64,000 nt of DNA from Nepenthes gracilis (GCA_033239525.1 BSYO01000015.1:15933713-15997712); one strand, 5' to 3'; positions 26,031 to 36,714 are shown, counted from the first letter of the stretch. Translations and numbers: made by a program. Notes: generated from the sequence alone by a model not told the origin.

Positions 26031-26232
26031 TATCATTTTCTCTTTCATTTTTCTTTAATTTTGAAATTTAAATCGGATTCCGAACAATTACATGGGCGCA
26101 TTTCGAACGCCACTCTAAATTTTTGATCATTTCTGAAAATTTTATAATATTTTAATTTATTTTTACCATATACGAAATACCCAAAGTTACAATAAATATT
26201 AAAATATTTTAAATTAAAATCTGAATATTACA
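23758..26232 (-). mobile_element. Solo-LTR-like insertion, 2.5 kb
   Basis: The segment begins TGTCACGACCC and ends ATATTACA, with GGCCA before and GACCA after, a target-site duplication with one mismatch. It splits the TCGGCC minisatellite. On the - strand it starts with AT-rich sequence, then a purine-rich leader and a GC-rich block (25440-25950), and ends GGGTCGTGACA. This is the layout of long LTRs of chromovirus-type Ty3/gypsy elements, hence the - orientation by inference. No primer-binding site or coding region adjoins it, so it is most likely a solo LTR. The long proline/serine-rich frames through the GC-rich part are not supported as genes. Confidence 0.65.
25962..26030 (+). repeat. 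(ATT)n microsatellite
   Basis: About 22 uninterrupted ATT units lie inside the LTR-like insertion, just before its GC-rich part as read on the - strand. Confidence 0.95.
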
Positions 26233-26237
26233 GACCA

Positions 26238-26690
26238 TTAGTCTATATCCTCGGCCATTACTATTTAACTTGCCTTGTGACTTCATCTTGGCGGCATCAT
26301 TCCAGAAATTCCATTTCAAAATTTCTTTCTGAATTTTCCGTACAAAAATTTCACTTTGGAATTTCCACTTCAAAAATTTTCACTTTTGAATTTTACTCCG
26401 ATAGTTCTTCACACAAGCCAAATGTTTGTAATTAGGTCATGTCGCTGCGCACACAAGTGTTCAACGAATACAGTAATACTTTTCACGTGAAAGTGATCCA
26501 TATTTCAACACTACTTTTGACAATTCTCACAAAAGAGAATGTGAAAAGGCTGTAAAGTCTGAATAATTAAAGCATTATAATTATTATAAGGTGATAAAAT
26601 GAATGATAAAATTGAACTTTGTTCTTCTCATCACAGCCTTACCAAATTCTCACGAATCTCTATTATTAATAATTAATTATTTATTTATTT
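26238..26690. other. Flank of the LTR insertion, no gene seen
   Basis: The stretch holds repeated words of the type aaaatttcactttggaatttcc (26315-26400) and an AT-rich end with attaattatttatttattta. It may be part of the pseudogene intron or of an older element. Confidence 0.4.
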
Positions 26691-26699
26691 ATTTTATTT

Positions 26700-27010
26700 T
26701 CATCGGATGACTTGTATCTAGTACATCTTCCTCCTCCTCCTCCGGTTTCAGCTCGACTTCCATGGCAGTTTCAGCGATATTAACCCCGGCAGTTTTTTCT
26801 CCCTCATTCTCTGCCAAAGCTTCATCCATTGAAAAGAAAAATCATATAAAAACAAATAAAAGTAGAAGAAAACAGTTCAGAAATTGCCGCCAATTATGAT
26901 TAATTGAGATCGAGTGGCAAGCATATGCTGTGAGAGGAAGTCGCACCGGTGCTAGCAGTGTTTTTGAAGGCTTTCTTCGTCTACTTCTTCTTCTTGTTGG
27001 CTGCTTTTTA
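26700..27010 (-). pseudogene. First two exon remnants of the small CCGVFE gene, copy 3
   Basis: On the - strand, 27008 to about 26930 reads KAANKKKK, stop, TKKAFKNTAST, the counterpart of KAARLKRAAKKRVQKKAST in the intact gene. The initiating ATG is replaced by a stop-containing word. At 26823-26700 a frame reads DEALAENEGEKTAG...KPEEEEEDVLDTSHP, the counterpart of the acidic exon starting DRTLAE. The AG acceptor before it is lost (AATG). With the missing ATG, the in-frame stop and the 2.5-kb insertion before the last exon, this copy is dead. Confidence 0.6.
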
Positions 27011-27139
27011 ATCCTTACTCCATTGGTTAGAGATAATAGTCCAACAATTGTGAAATATTTTCTTGACTTACCATTTTGTTAGTTAAATATCACCATATAT
27101 AAAAATAGAAAAGGAAAATAGAGACAGATAATTATAAGT

Positions 27140-27346
27140 TATCTTTCCAACACCTATTCTTAATTTATAATTCTCAGTTTAGTCTTGAATATTCTAAGCT
27201 TATCTTGAGTTATAATTTTAATGAAAATACATGCTAGTTGATCAGATATATCCATGTATTTCATTATAGCTTTTTTTCATACATAAGATCACGAATGAAA
27301 TGATGTTACAGTTCAATGTGCTTAATCCTTATCTAAAAAATTAGAT
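27140..27346 (-). pseudogene. Copia RNase H C-terminal end
   Basis: The - strand reads KHIEL, HHFIRDLMYEKKAI, DQLACIFIKIITQDKLRIFKTKL, matching the end of copia RNase H (KHIE...HFIRD...DQLADIFTK pattern). Its N-terminal half lies at 30245-30750, on the far side of the inserted element. Confidence 0.75.
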
Positions 27347-28434
27347 TGTATTGGGGTTCGACCCGGTCACATAAAACCTTGTGTAGCGGAACAAAACCAG
27401 AATCCCGCATCAAACATAAATTATCAAATTCTTAAGCGCAAGAAATACAATTATATATAACATTTTTAACGTAAAACCATTTTCAACTAAAAAAAAAAAT
27501 CATATGACAAATTTTGAATAAATTTATTATAATAATAGTGCTGATTATAAATAACTATCTTTGAAATCCATTCACTACAATCCCGAGTGAAAAATTGGTT
27601 GATTTAACCCCCTCAATATACATAACAACTCCCAAGAAAAGATACAATGAAAAATAAAAGTAACTAAACTAAATACGCTCTAAAAATTTATTCTAGAACA
27701 ATGTACCTGACCTTGATGAAAAACGAATTTCAAATTAGACCTTAATCAAATGTTAAACCTCTTCCTCTTTTCTTTTTTCTCTTCTCACTTTCTATGTGGC
27801 ACTTCTTCTATAAGATTTGATTTTAAAATACCCTAAAAACACAACAAGCATATTTTTATACCATGACTCGCACTTGAGCACCCCCCGAGCGCACCTCAGG
27901 TGCATCCTAGGTATAGGTGCCACTGAGAACGACACCTTCTCGAGTGTGCACCTTCTAGATTTGATGCTTCGAGCATACCTCGGGTACAGATGCTACTACT
28001 TTTGGCACTTTGGACACTTGTCATCCTCACATGAATATTGTGGGACCTTTCAATGACTATTCGTTTGTCATAATACCATTAAAAGATTGTCCAAAATCCA
28101 ATAAATTTTTCCTCATGACATTGTGGAGGACCGTTCGCATTTACTGACGATAGTCATCACTTGCTCTTCGACAACTTTTCCTCCAATGAAATCTCGATGT
28201 TGGCCTCCGCAAGCTTGAATAATATCTTTTTTCATTTCTACTAAACCTAGAGTATTCTCACTCTCCTTCAACTTCTCTTTTGTAGTAGAATCACTCCCCT
28301 TGACACTCTTCTTTGACCTCTTCTTCCTGCTACATTATCCAATACCCCCATTTGTCACATTGGTGTTATATTTAGTAACCAAAATTTTCATCAAGTACTA
28401 ACTTGATTGCTTGCTTTCCTTTGTAACAACCAAG

Positions 28435-28720
28435 GCACCCTTGATGAGTTTCCACTAGTCTTTTTCGAATGCTATATAAAAGCCTTCTTTATTAAATTTC
28501 TTGATTGAAATCACATTCATTCACAAATTCGGGATATGTCATATGTATTTCAATATGAGTTTCGTTCCATTCCTTGTCAGCAAGCTAATATTTACAATGC
28601 CAACAACCCTCAACAAACCATCATTGCCAATCATCAATACCCCGTAGTCCTTGGGCATATACTTGGCAAAGAGGGACTTCCTTGGTGCCATATGATATAA
28701 GAAATGGCTATCCATCATCC
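28435..28720 (-). pseudogene. Copia protease remnant
   Basis: The - strand reads MDSHFLYHMAPRKSLF, MPKDYGVLMIGND, VVGIVNISL and KLIKGALVV, the pattern of the copia protease region (DSGAS.H.TP...GND...V.GIG). The DSGAS active-site word is decayed. Confidence 0.72.
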
Positions 28721-28859
28721 AATTTATCTCATATCTTAGAAAATTTTGTGTCTTCTCTACGTGAACTACTAAAAATTCTATGTAGGAAGCAATAGAGACC
28801 CAATCATGTTCATTATGATCTCTCCTCTCTTGACACTCACCTCCTCGCTCCTTCTCCTA

Positions 28860-29600
28860 CTTCCGTTTAGAGCAATTTTGTTTCATATAATCTTTCTTAC
28901 CACAGTGAAAGTACTCCATATATTAAAACTTGGACTGTCCGTTACCCCTATCTGATTTGTCACCTTAATCTCTTGATTTTTCATGTCCCTAACTGCTAGT
29001 AGATACCAAGAGTCCCGACTCCCAGAAAATCCCAACACTTTTCTTCCACCTTAACTCATTCATAAGTAAGGAAATGATTACGTTATCCAACCTAAATGTA
29101 TTTCTTTCAAACTAGAGTATTATGACAATATGATCGTATTGGACCAGCAAATAAGCCAGTGATACCAACATTTTGTCTTCTTTCTTAATAATCTCATCAG
29201 GTGTTGATATTTACGTCAAAATCTGATTAAAATCGTCTAAATACTTCTCAAAATTTTTCCCTTCTAATAAACGAAGGTCATAGAATTTTTCTTCACATGC
29301 AACCTCGTTATCAATGACTTGGACTTGTATCGACTCTTAAATTTCATCCAAACCTCTGTTAGATCTTACAAGTTAATGACTTCTTGAAGAGTATTATCCG
29401 TGAGATATAATTTAATCGTACAATTAGTAAAATCTCTCATATCTTATCACTCTTTATCTTTCTTCTTCTCTAGTATATCCTTCTTACTCCAAAGTGCTTT
29501 TATTGTTCATTTTTAGGTCAAAGTATTCCTCACTCTTTCTTACCAAAGTATAAAATTATTTTATCCATTAAATTATTTAATATAGAATGGCAAGCTTATC
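28860..29600 (-). pseudogene. Copia gag remnant with zinc-knuckle trace
   Basis: At 28919-28864 the - strand reads YFHCGKKDYMKQNCSKRK, a zinc knuckle (CX2CX4HX4C) in which the first Cys and the His are replaced. The more upstream gag is too decayed to follow. Confidence 0.6.
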
Positions 29601-29633
29601 GATGTTGATGCCATCAAATCATAGTTTTATAAC

Positions 29634-29650
29634 CTATCTCTAATACGACT
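29634..29650 (-). other. Primer-binding site remnant of the nested copia element
   Basis: Directly after the LTR end on the - strand comes TCGTATTAGAGAT, three mismatches from the usual copia site TGGTATCAGAGC. It sets the orientation of the nested element. Confidence 0.55.
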
Positions 29651-30244
29651 TGTTGGGACTCAAACCAATTATTTAAACCATAAAAAATAATAATTAATTT
29701 ATAATAAGTATACAATAATCACCAATAATAAAATAAGAGGTAATTTTTACTTGAAGAATCCCCTGAAAATGAGAGAAAAAATCATAAGATAAAATGTTCA
29801 AAATATCTCCGCTATACAACCAGTTCGGTTATATAAACCCAACAAATATAAATAAACCAAATAATAATGAGTATAAGATAAAAATAGTAAAAAAAATAAT
29901 CGGTAAAATATTATTTTTAACTCCAAGAATAATGTACATAAGATCAGTGGAGATTAAAATCAAATTCGGAATTCAGCCGAATACTCAAATCTTCCTCTTC
30001 TCCCTTTTCTCTCTCTTTTCCTTCTTTTTAATTCAAAACCAGTGCCCCAAGTTTCACACAATGCCAATGATTTCCCCTAAAAGTGTGTTAGCGTGTTTTT
30101 ATACTACGAGCCACACTTGAGCATGGATACCGTTGGGAATTGCAATCCTCCAAATCAGTACAATATCCATGTATAATTATCCGAACCACCAAATAGTATA
30201 TCAAATGGGTATGAACCCATATAAGAATAACTCTTAACCCAACA

Positions 30245-31480
30245 GTTTCTTAGTCATAATAATAGCAAACATGATGTCATAGGAAACAACAATCTCTCTC
30301 AAAGTTTGTTTCTGTAGGTCCTATAAAACTCTTCATACTAAAACTACTTTGCACACGCTGTTTTAAATGCTGCTATATATTTTGTTTCTGATGAAGATAA
30401 GGCAAATGATCTTTGCTTTGTATTCTTCCGTGATATTACATTGGAATGCAAGAAAAAAATATAACATGATATATTTTTTCGATCTTTAAGACTCTTTGCT
30501 CAGTCGTCATCAATGAGACTAATTAGTGAGCAATTAGTATCATTCTTATATTGAAGGCCTAACTGGTTTATACCTTTTAGATAACGTAGGATCCATTTTG
30601 TAACTGTCAAATAAATATTCCTTAAGTTACCCATAAATCTTGAGACCATGCTAACTGTTTAGACATTATATAGCCTTGTATTTATGAGGTAAATTAGTGA
30701 CCCGATCAAATTTCTTTATTTATTGGCATCGACCTTCTTTGCTTCATCATTCAACTTCAATTTTTTGTTTAATCCCATTTGTGTTATCATTGGTTTGTGA
30801 TTTTTTATTTGAAATTTTTTAGTAAATCATTTACATACTATTCTTAAGAAATAAAATTTTTACCTTCCATTTATTTAACTTAAATTCCTAAGAAGTACTT
30901 CAAAAGACCCAAATCTATTATTTTGAACTCTTACATCATAGCCTGTTTGAAGTCCATCATTATAAAGAAACTTGTACCTGAATAAATAATTTCATCTGCA
31001 TATAAATAAATTATTAAAAATTTTTCATGTCCATCATTTTTAACTTACAAAGATGGCTCATTTTAACTTCGAATTAATCCAAAATGCTAAAAATAGTTAT
31101 CTATTCTACTGTTTTGTACTCTAAAAGCTTGTTTTAATCTATAAAATGCTTTTTGAAGACGATACACTGTATTTTCTTGACCTTTTTTTAAAAAAAACCT
31201 TGAGATTGTTGAATAAAAGCCTCTTCTTTAAATTCTTCATTAAAAAAGGTAAATTTTATATTAACTTGGAACACCAATAAACTAAGTTGAACAACAATAG
31301 ATAAAACAATTCTAATGGTCTCCTTTCAAGTAACAGGAACAAATATTTTGGTAAAATCTATTACCAATTGTTGAGAATAGTCTTCTACCACTAGACAAGT
31401 TTTGTGCTTTTGGATGCCTTCATCATCATTATATTTTATTTTGTAAATCCATTTCAAGTCAATTTCTTCTTTTCCTATAA
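30245..31480 (-). pseudogene. Copia reverse transcriptase and RNase H N-terminal remnants
   Basis: From 31470 downward the - strand gives DLKWIYKIKYN, KHKTCLVVEDYSQQ, IDFTKIF, RIVLSIV, EEFKEEAF, then a YADEIIYSG version of the polymerase motif near 30980. RNase H words (LALSSSETKYIAAFKTAC, near 30370) follow. The catalytic YVDD is changed to YADE and several frames are needed. Confidence 0.72.
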
Positions 31481-31859
31481 GAATGTCTTGAATTCCCATT
31501 TTTTTATTTTTCTTTGTACTTTCTAATTTATCAGTTATTACATTTCTCCATACTTCTATTTTGGGTACTTTTTCAAAATTTTAATGTTCTCCCATAAAAA
31601 AAAAAAAAATCCATGTTGTAATTTTCATATAGATCGATCAAGGATTTCAAACAACTTGGAGGATTTACTTCTGTTTCAGATTCAAAATCTAATGCTAAGC
31701 TACTTGGATCAACCGTATCAGCTTCATCTAAAACTTCAACAGAAGCAGCAAAAACTGGTCATCCAACTTTAAACACTGGACTTTGTGAAGTAAAAGGAGG
31801 CAGAAGAAAACTGAGAGTGAGAGAGGTAGAATGTAATTCCATGGAATTTTGGGAATTAT

Positions 31860-32804
31860 CAACTTCCCATTCTCAAGTTACTTTCTTATCAGAAATGACA
31901 TCTAGGGACAATAAAAATTTTCTTATAAGGGGATTATAAAGACGATATCATTTTGATTTATCATTGTAACGAATTAAAATAAAATTCTCTGCTTTTTTTA
32001 TTAAACTTTCCCTGGTGCTAGAAGTAAAATAGAGCAAAAGTGATGCAAACCAAAAATTTTAAAATGACTTACTATACAGGTTTTCGGTTGTGCCATACTT
32101 TAAAAGGAGTTTTGTCTCAAACGGCCTCAGTTGGAGATCAATTAAGAATGTAAACAATTACTATGACTAGTTTAGCTCACAGAAAAATTAAGAAGCTCAT
32201 TGCCTTTGAACATATTTTTTACCATTTCAACCACTATTCGATTTTTTCTCTATACAATGCCTTTTGCTGAGAAGAACGGCCAATAGTAAATGGCTTTTGA
32301 ATACCTTTCTCTTTGTAATAATCAATATAAGGCTTATAAATGAACTTTCCTTCGTGAACAGTCCTGAGAACTTCTAGTTTATGGCAACCCCAGCCTTTCT
32401 ATAAAAGCCCAAAAATGTAAAAAATAAAAATAAAAATAAAAACTTTTAATATGTGAAAAAGAAAATAAATTCAAATTTTTCTGATAAAATCATAAATAAA
32501 TAGTTGGAAGCATCTTTTCTTACTAAGCGATGGAGTTTGAATTGGACTATAATTATCGATATGAATAATTTTAGAAAAGAATTTCTATGCATTTTACCAT
32601 AGACGCATTTTTACAAACAGAGTGTTTTGTTTTAATTGATGGTAGACCAACAACTAAGTGTTTTTGTTGTAACAATTTGAGCCTCTTGTAATGAATAAAA
32701 CAAAATCGAAGAAGCCAAAGAAAGGATTTATCTGGAAGCTTACTTTGTAGAGCAAAATTTAGAAGTTTATGCATGTCAATGGGAACTAATTTGCTTGGAT
32801 TCAT
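31860..32804 (-). pseudogene. Copia integrase and pre-integrase remnants
   Basis: The - strand at 32804-32571 reads LKLLQQKHLVVGLPSIK and HSVCKN, the pre-integrase zinc region. At 32370-32200 it reads GKFIYKPYIDYYKEKGIQ, FTIGRSSQQKALYREK, the C-terminal half of the integrase core (GEF...CKEKGI...PQQNG..ER). Acidic core residues are partly lost. Confidence 0.72.
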
Positions 32805-32814
32805 TTAGAGAATC

Positions 32815-33404
32815 ATGACCAACAAATCGGTCTTATTTTTTAATTTTTGGCATACTTGTAGGTACCTACTATATAACGTAAAATCTACAATTAAGACAAT
32901 TATTGTCATTTACTAATAACCTTATACTTTATTGTGATTATTATGATTTCTAACATATTGTACTAATAATAAAGGTAAATATAAAATTTTTAAAAATAAT
33001 TTTTAATAGATATTTAAATGCATCAAAAATAAAATATTCACTAATATTATATTTGAATGTATTTTTTAAAAAATTAAAATATTGGAGAAATCCTCTAATC
33101 CTTATGGGTCCCATATGAATTTAAATGGTGTGTATTTTTTTCTTGTGGAGTTCTACGTAAATCTGAAGATAATCAATCGATAGTACAAAAGAAATAAATG
33201 TACTGATCCATTACAGCTTGTTTGAACTATACAGCTTATATACATCTTAATTAACACTGGAATTATCTAATCTAGTAGCAAAGATTACTCGAGACCTCCT
33301 GGTAGACATCATTTACATTCTTTGCTATGAATTTAACATGGTTCCTAACAAATGAAACCAGTTGAACTTATTAACTGCATGTAATTTTGAAAAAGTACGT
33401 TTTG
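32815..33404. other. AT-rich spacer, nothing recognised
   Basis: No open frame of note and no repeat word shared with neighbours was found between the copia remnants and the next LTR. Confidence 0.4.
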
Positions 33405-34376
33405 TGTTAACGTGTTTCGACCCCATTAAAAGTATAGCGGAAGCAATATATATAAATAAATATCCAATACACGTAAAGGATATTTAAATCTAGATGATAA
33501 AGAGATAACAAGCATGCACAATATATATATATAATGAACAATAATAATAAAGACCCGATTTTTTTGGTGACGAAGTGAAAACTCGATACCCACGGTAATC
33601 GAGAAAATTACTCCGGGCTTCAACGGCCAGAGAAGCAATGCACTATGAAAATCAACTTACAGATCGGGTGGTAACGACGCGCTAACCTAGCCGAATTACT
33701 CCAGTCACGTGATCCCTACCAAGGAACTCCTTCGATTTGCCCGTGGCAACGGAATCGGACACCTTCCGGTCTTCACATCAATCTTCCCTCGAACCACTTA
33801 AATTTCCAATCACGAACAAGTCTCCTTCTTTACGAACCAAAATCTCCAACGATGGTAGAAGGCAAAGTTTCAATGGTTAAAGAATGTTGGTGAGAAAACT
33901 AGTTTGAGCATGTAGACCTATATTGTAGTGGTAGTTTTCTCAAAAGAAGCAACAATAATCTTGAAGCATGAGAGGGTTTTCTTCTCAAAGAAGTACGCAC
34001 ATCAATTTTTCAGAATTCTTAGGGTTCAAAAATATAAGTCCAATATTTATAGTGGAGCCAAAAACGGGTTTTAAAATTCTGCCCGTTGCATAGGCGCTCG
34101 AGCGGGGCTCGAACGCGCTGCGGGCCGCCATAGGGTTTCGTGGGAAACCCTACTGGTTTTTCGGCTCGAGCGGCTATCGAGCGAAAGGCGAGCGGCCACC
34201 CTACTGGTTTTTGCGCTCGAGCGGGATTCGAGCCCATGGCGAGCGGGCAGTCTTTGGATGGGCTCGAGCGATTGGAGGGCGGACCGAAAGGACTTTAACC
34301 CGACAACCACAATCCGACATCAATACAATAATACAAATGGTCACGGAATATATTAATTAGACAAACATCTCTAACA
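33405..34376 (-). mobile_element. Solo LTR, probably copia, 972 bp
   Basis: The segment begins TGTTAACGTG and ends CTCTAACA, a short inverted TGTTA/TAACA terminus. On the - strand it has a promoter-like CTATAAATATTGG near 34050, followed by ttgaaccctaag. The upstream part (34080-34300) is GC-rich with repeated GCTCGAGCG words. No coding region or primer-binding site adjoins either side. A clean target-site duplication was not seen. Confidence 0.62.
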
Positions 34377-35019
34377 AATTTGACCATAATTTTAAATTTG
34401 TAAGTAGTTATTCAAAGTTCAAGAATTTGAATGATGAAAATTTAATGAGTATAAATTTTTGATATTTGTATAAATGCTAACGGATTTGATAGCACCACCA
34501 ACTAAAACAATAATATTTAAGTTAGCTTTCAACATCAAGTGTCAAATAGTTAATAGAAAAAGAGGCAGTATAATATTAAAAGTAATAAAAATGTATATCT
34601 TTTTAAGAATTTATTAACTGTAAAAAATTATATTAGAAATTTAATTATTTTAAGTTCTAACAATAAAAATGATTATAGAAGCAATGGTGGTAGAACAAGT
34701 GGTAACATAAGTGGTAAAACTTAAAAATAAGTATTGTTAAATTTATTTTTGTTGTAAATTATAATCTGGCCCGGGCCAGACTTCACAGCCTACCTGAATA
34801 TTAATTATTTTATCAAAGTTTAATAAATAATATTTAAAAATAAAAATATTGAATATAGTCATAGCTTTAAAAAAAATTTATAATATTAACATCTATTAAA
34901 TATTAAATATAATATTTAAAAAATAATTAATAAAACTATTTAAAAATATTATTTAATATTTAAATTTAATGGGTTGAATATTTTTAATCCAAATAGAAGC
35001 ATAATTTGGAGCTAGTGAA
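34377..35019. other. AT-rich spacer upstream of LTP gene 3
   Basis: The stretch is AT-rich with long runs of A and T and no recognised element. Confidence 0.4.
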
Positions 35020-35197
35020 CTTTATTTTTTTAAGAGATTGATGCATTTTTTTGAATTTGAACAGTTTATTTTTAAATAAATAATTATAATTTAATAATTA
35101 ATTTTAAATTTTAAAAAAATAATTAAATTATAATTATTAATTTAAAAATAAATAACCTAAATTTTTTTAAAAAAAATAATCCCTATTTTTTAAAGAG
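35020..35197. repeat. Fold-back inverted repeat upstream of LTP gene 3
   Basis: The left arm (ctttattttttt...tttatttttaaat...ataattataattta) is the near reverse complement of the right arm (taaattataattatt...aaaaataaat...aaaaaatag...taaagag). Arms are roughly 80 nt with a loop near 35098-35120. This resembles a small fold-back MITE. It ends about 300 nt before the LTP start codon. Confidence 0.75.
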
Positions 35198-35270
35198 AAG
35201 AAGATCCCCTGGTCCAATAGAATTCCAAGAGAGTCAGGATGTCCTAATCCAATACTTATCACGGAACGTA

Positions 35271-35355
35271 CCACTCACGTGCAACAGCACATCCACAAGA
35301 ACAAACCCACACAATGCATGCACGCCATAGCTTCAATTTTCATGCGCCAATGCCT

Positions 35356-35394
<39 letters not shown>

Positions 35395-35427
35395 GGTGTT
35401 TACAGCTATCCCTCGGTCTATAAAAAG
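35271..35427 (+). promoter_or_regulatory. Promoter of LTP gene 3
   Basis: A G-box-type CACGTG occurs at 35277-35282, where gene 2 has aacatg. CAATGCATGCA is at 35312-35322. A long CT tract lies at 35360-35389, and the TATA box tctataaaaag at 35417-35427, about 75 nt before the ATG. A GA tract (35462-35496) fills the 5' leader up to the start codon. Confidence 0.6.
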
Positions 35428-35461
35428 CATGTTGCAGTGAAGAAGGTAGAAGAAGAACCTC

Positions 35462-35496
<35 letters not shown>

Positions 35497-35499
35497 TCA

Positions 35500-36714
35500 A
35501 TGGCAAGCTTTGGCTATGGCGTCATGGTTTTGGCCCTGTGTCTGGCTGCAGGGATGTACGACGGCGTGCTGCTGGCACACGGGGACTGCGCCGGTGAAAT
35601 CACTGCGCTGAGGGAGCGGTGCGCGAAGTTTGTTCAGAAGGCCGGGCCTAGTGTGCCGCCATCGTCGGGCTGCTGCGATGCTATCAAGGCAGCAGACATG
35701 CCGTGTGTGTGCAGCCATGTTACTAAGGAGGTGGAGCAGAAGATTAGCATGGCTAAAGTCGCCTACTGTGCAGCTACCTGTGGCAAGCCTCTCCCCCATG
35801 GCTTCAAGTGTGGAAGTAAGCTTTTCTATTTTTTTTTTTTTTTTTTAATTTTTCGACAGGTTGGGATGAGAGGGTTTGAGAAGTATAATTGTTTTACAAA
35901 TCTTCTAATTATTATATAAATTACTGATATAAAATTAAATATTTTTGACATATTTTTATACATATATGCTTTTCTTAAAGAAATTATAATCAGTTTCTTT
36001 TTATTTATTCTTCTTCTTTATTCATGCAAGTTAACAGAACTTTTTTCATTTGTAAAAGACAAATATGTTATTTTTTAGATAAGTCTTTAAGTCCGAAAAT
36101 AATAGAGATTATCAAAATATTTTTTTAAAAAAATTAAAAATATGCTCTAATATTTATTTGTAAAAATCACATCTTTATTTATAAGTAAGTAATAGATATA
36201 TAGATTTGTCATTTATAAAATAAAGGGATAACTGATTTTTTAAGTATTTAAATATTTTTTCCTATCAAAATCAAACAAGTTACCAAAATAATTCATTTAA
36301 TAAAATAAAAAAGATCATATAAAATCATAACTTTTAATTATTTTAATAATTTATTAAAAATATGACATATCTTTTAAAAAAAATAATTCTAACATCACAC
36401 CCACCACAAAATTGAGCTTTTTTTAGTTCTATGAAAAAGAACCCTTAATCATTTATACTAGATAGTTGATATCAAGTAAAGTGACACTTATTTATTTGTA
36501 TCTTTATAAAAATATCACTTCATATAAATAAATGAATCAGATATCACGTCACTAATGACATCTTAAAATAACAAAAACTATCTCCTAATGTTACTCTTAA
36601 TTTTTCTTTATCTATATTTTGAATTCTAACTTGCCATATTTAATAAAATGTAAGACTCTGATATTGTTATTAATGTCTGTAATTTTAATTTTTACAGGTC
36701 ATACAGTTCTATAA
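35500..36714 (+). CDS. Secreted non-specific lipid-transfer-like protein, paralogue 3 (two exons)
   Basis: Exon 1 is 35500-35815 and exon 2 is 36698-36714, with intron 35816-36697 (GTAAGC ... TTACAG). The product is 110 residues, closely like paralogue 2: identical over the first 14 residues, cysteines at 30, 41, 58-59, 69, 71, 90, 94 and 104, and CSHVTKEVEQ kept. The end differs: KCGSHTVL instead of KCGSYTVP, through a Y-to-H change and a codon CTA before the TAA stop. The reading frame continues upstream to 35314 through the CT/GA tracts, but the ATG at 35500 is preferred by alignment and because it opens the signal peptide. The 3' side carries the same ctcctttcccttcttgttat and gaatgataataa words as paralogue 2. 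Function is inferred only as extracellular lipid binding. Confidence 0.88.

Larger units (their letters stand above)
27347..30244 (-). mobile_element. Truncated copia element nested in an older copia element
   Basis: Two LTRs flank gag and protease remnants. The right one (29651-30244) is the 5' LTR on the - strand, the left one (27347 to about 28060) the 3' LTR. They share gctcaagtg-g-gtc, gtataaaaa and cactttttaggg-like words around the TATA box. The 5' LTR is followed on the - strand by AGTCGTATTAGAGATAGG, a decayed form of the copia primer-binding site. Integrase, reverse transcriptase and RNase H are absent, so the element was non-autonomous. No matching target-site pentamers were found, but interruption of the older RNase H marks the insertion. 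Confidence 0.7.
27140..32804 (-). mobile_element. Old Ty1/copia element, interrupted by a second copia element
   Basis: Read on the - strand from 32804: a GAG-pre-integrase piece, integrase, reverse transcriptase and RNase H down to 30245. After an insertion, the end of RNase H resumes at 27346-27140. All domains are in the right order for copia and all are broken by stops and frameshifts. Its LTRs were not located; a TGTTGGACTATTATC word on the - strand at 27044 could be an LTR start. Confidence 0.78.

Noticed and set aside
25419..26126. A 235-codon Pro/Ser/Thr-rich open frame on the + strand
   Set aside because: It lies wholly in the GC-rich part of a TG...CA bordered LTR-like insertion, runs into an ATT microsatellite (poly-Ile), and is matched by equally long frames on the other strand.
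34019..34310. Arg-rich frames on the - strand with GCTCGAGCG words
   Set aside because: They lie in the GC-rich upstream half of a solo LTR and overlap each other in two frames.
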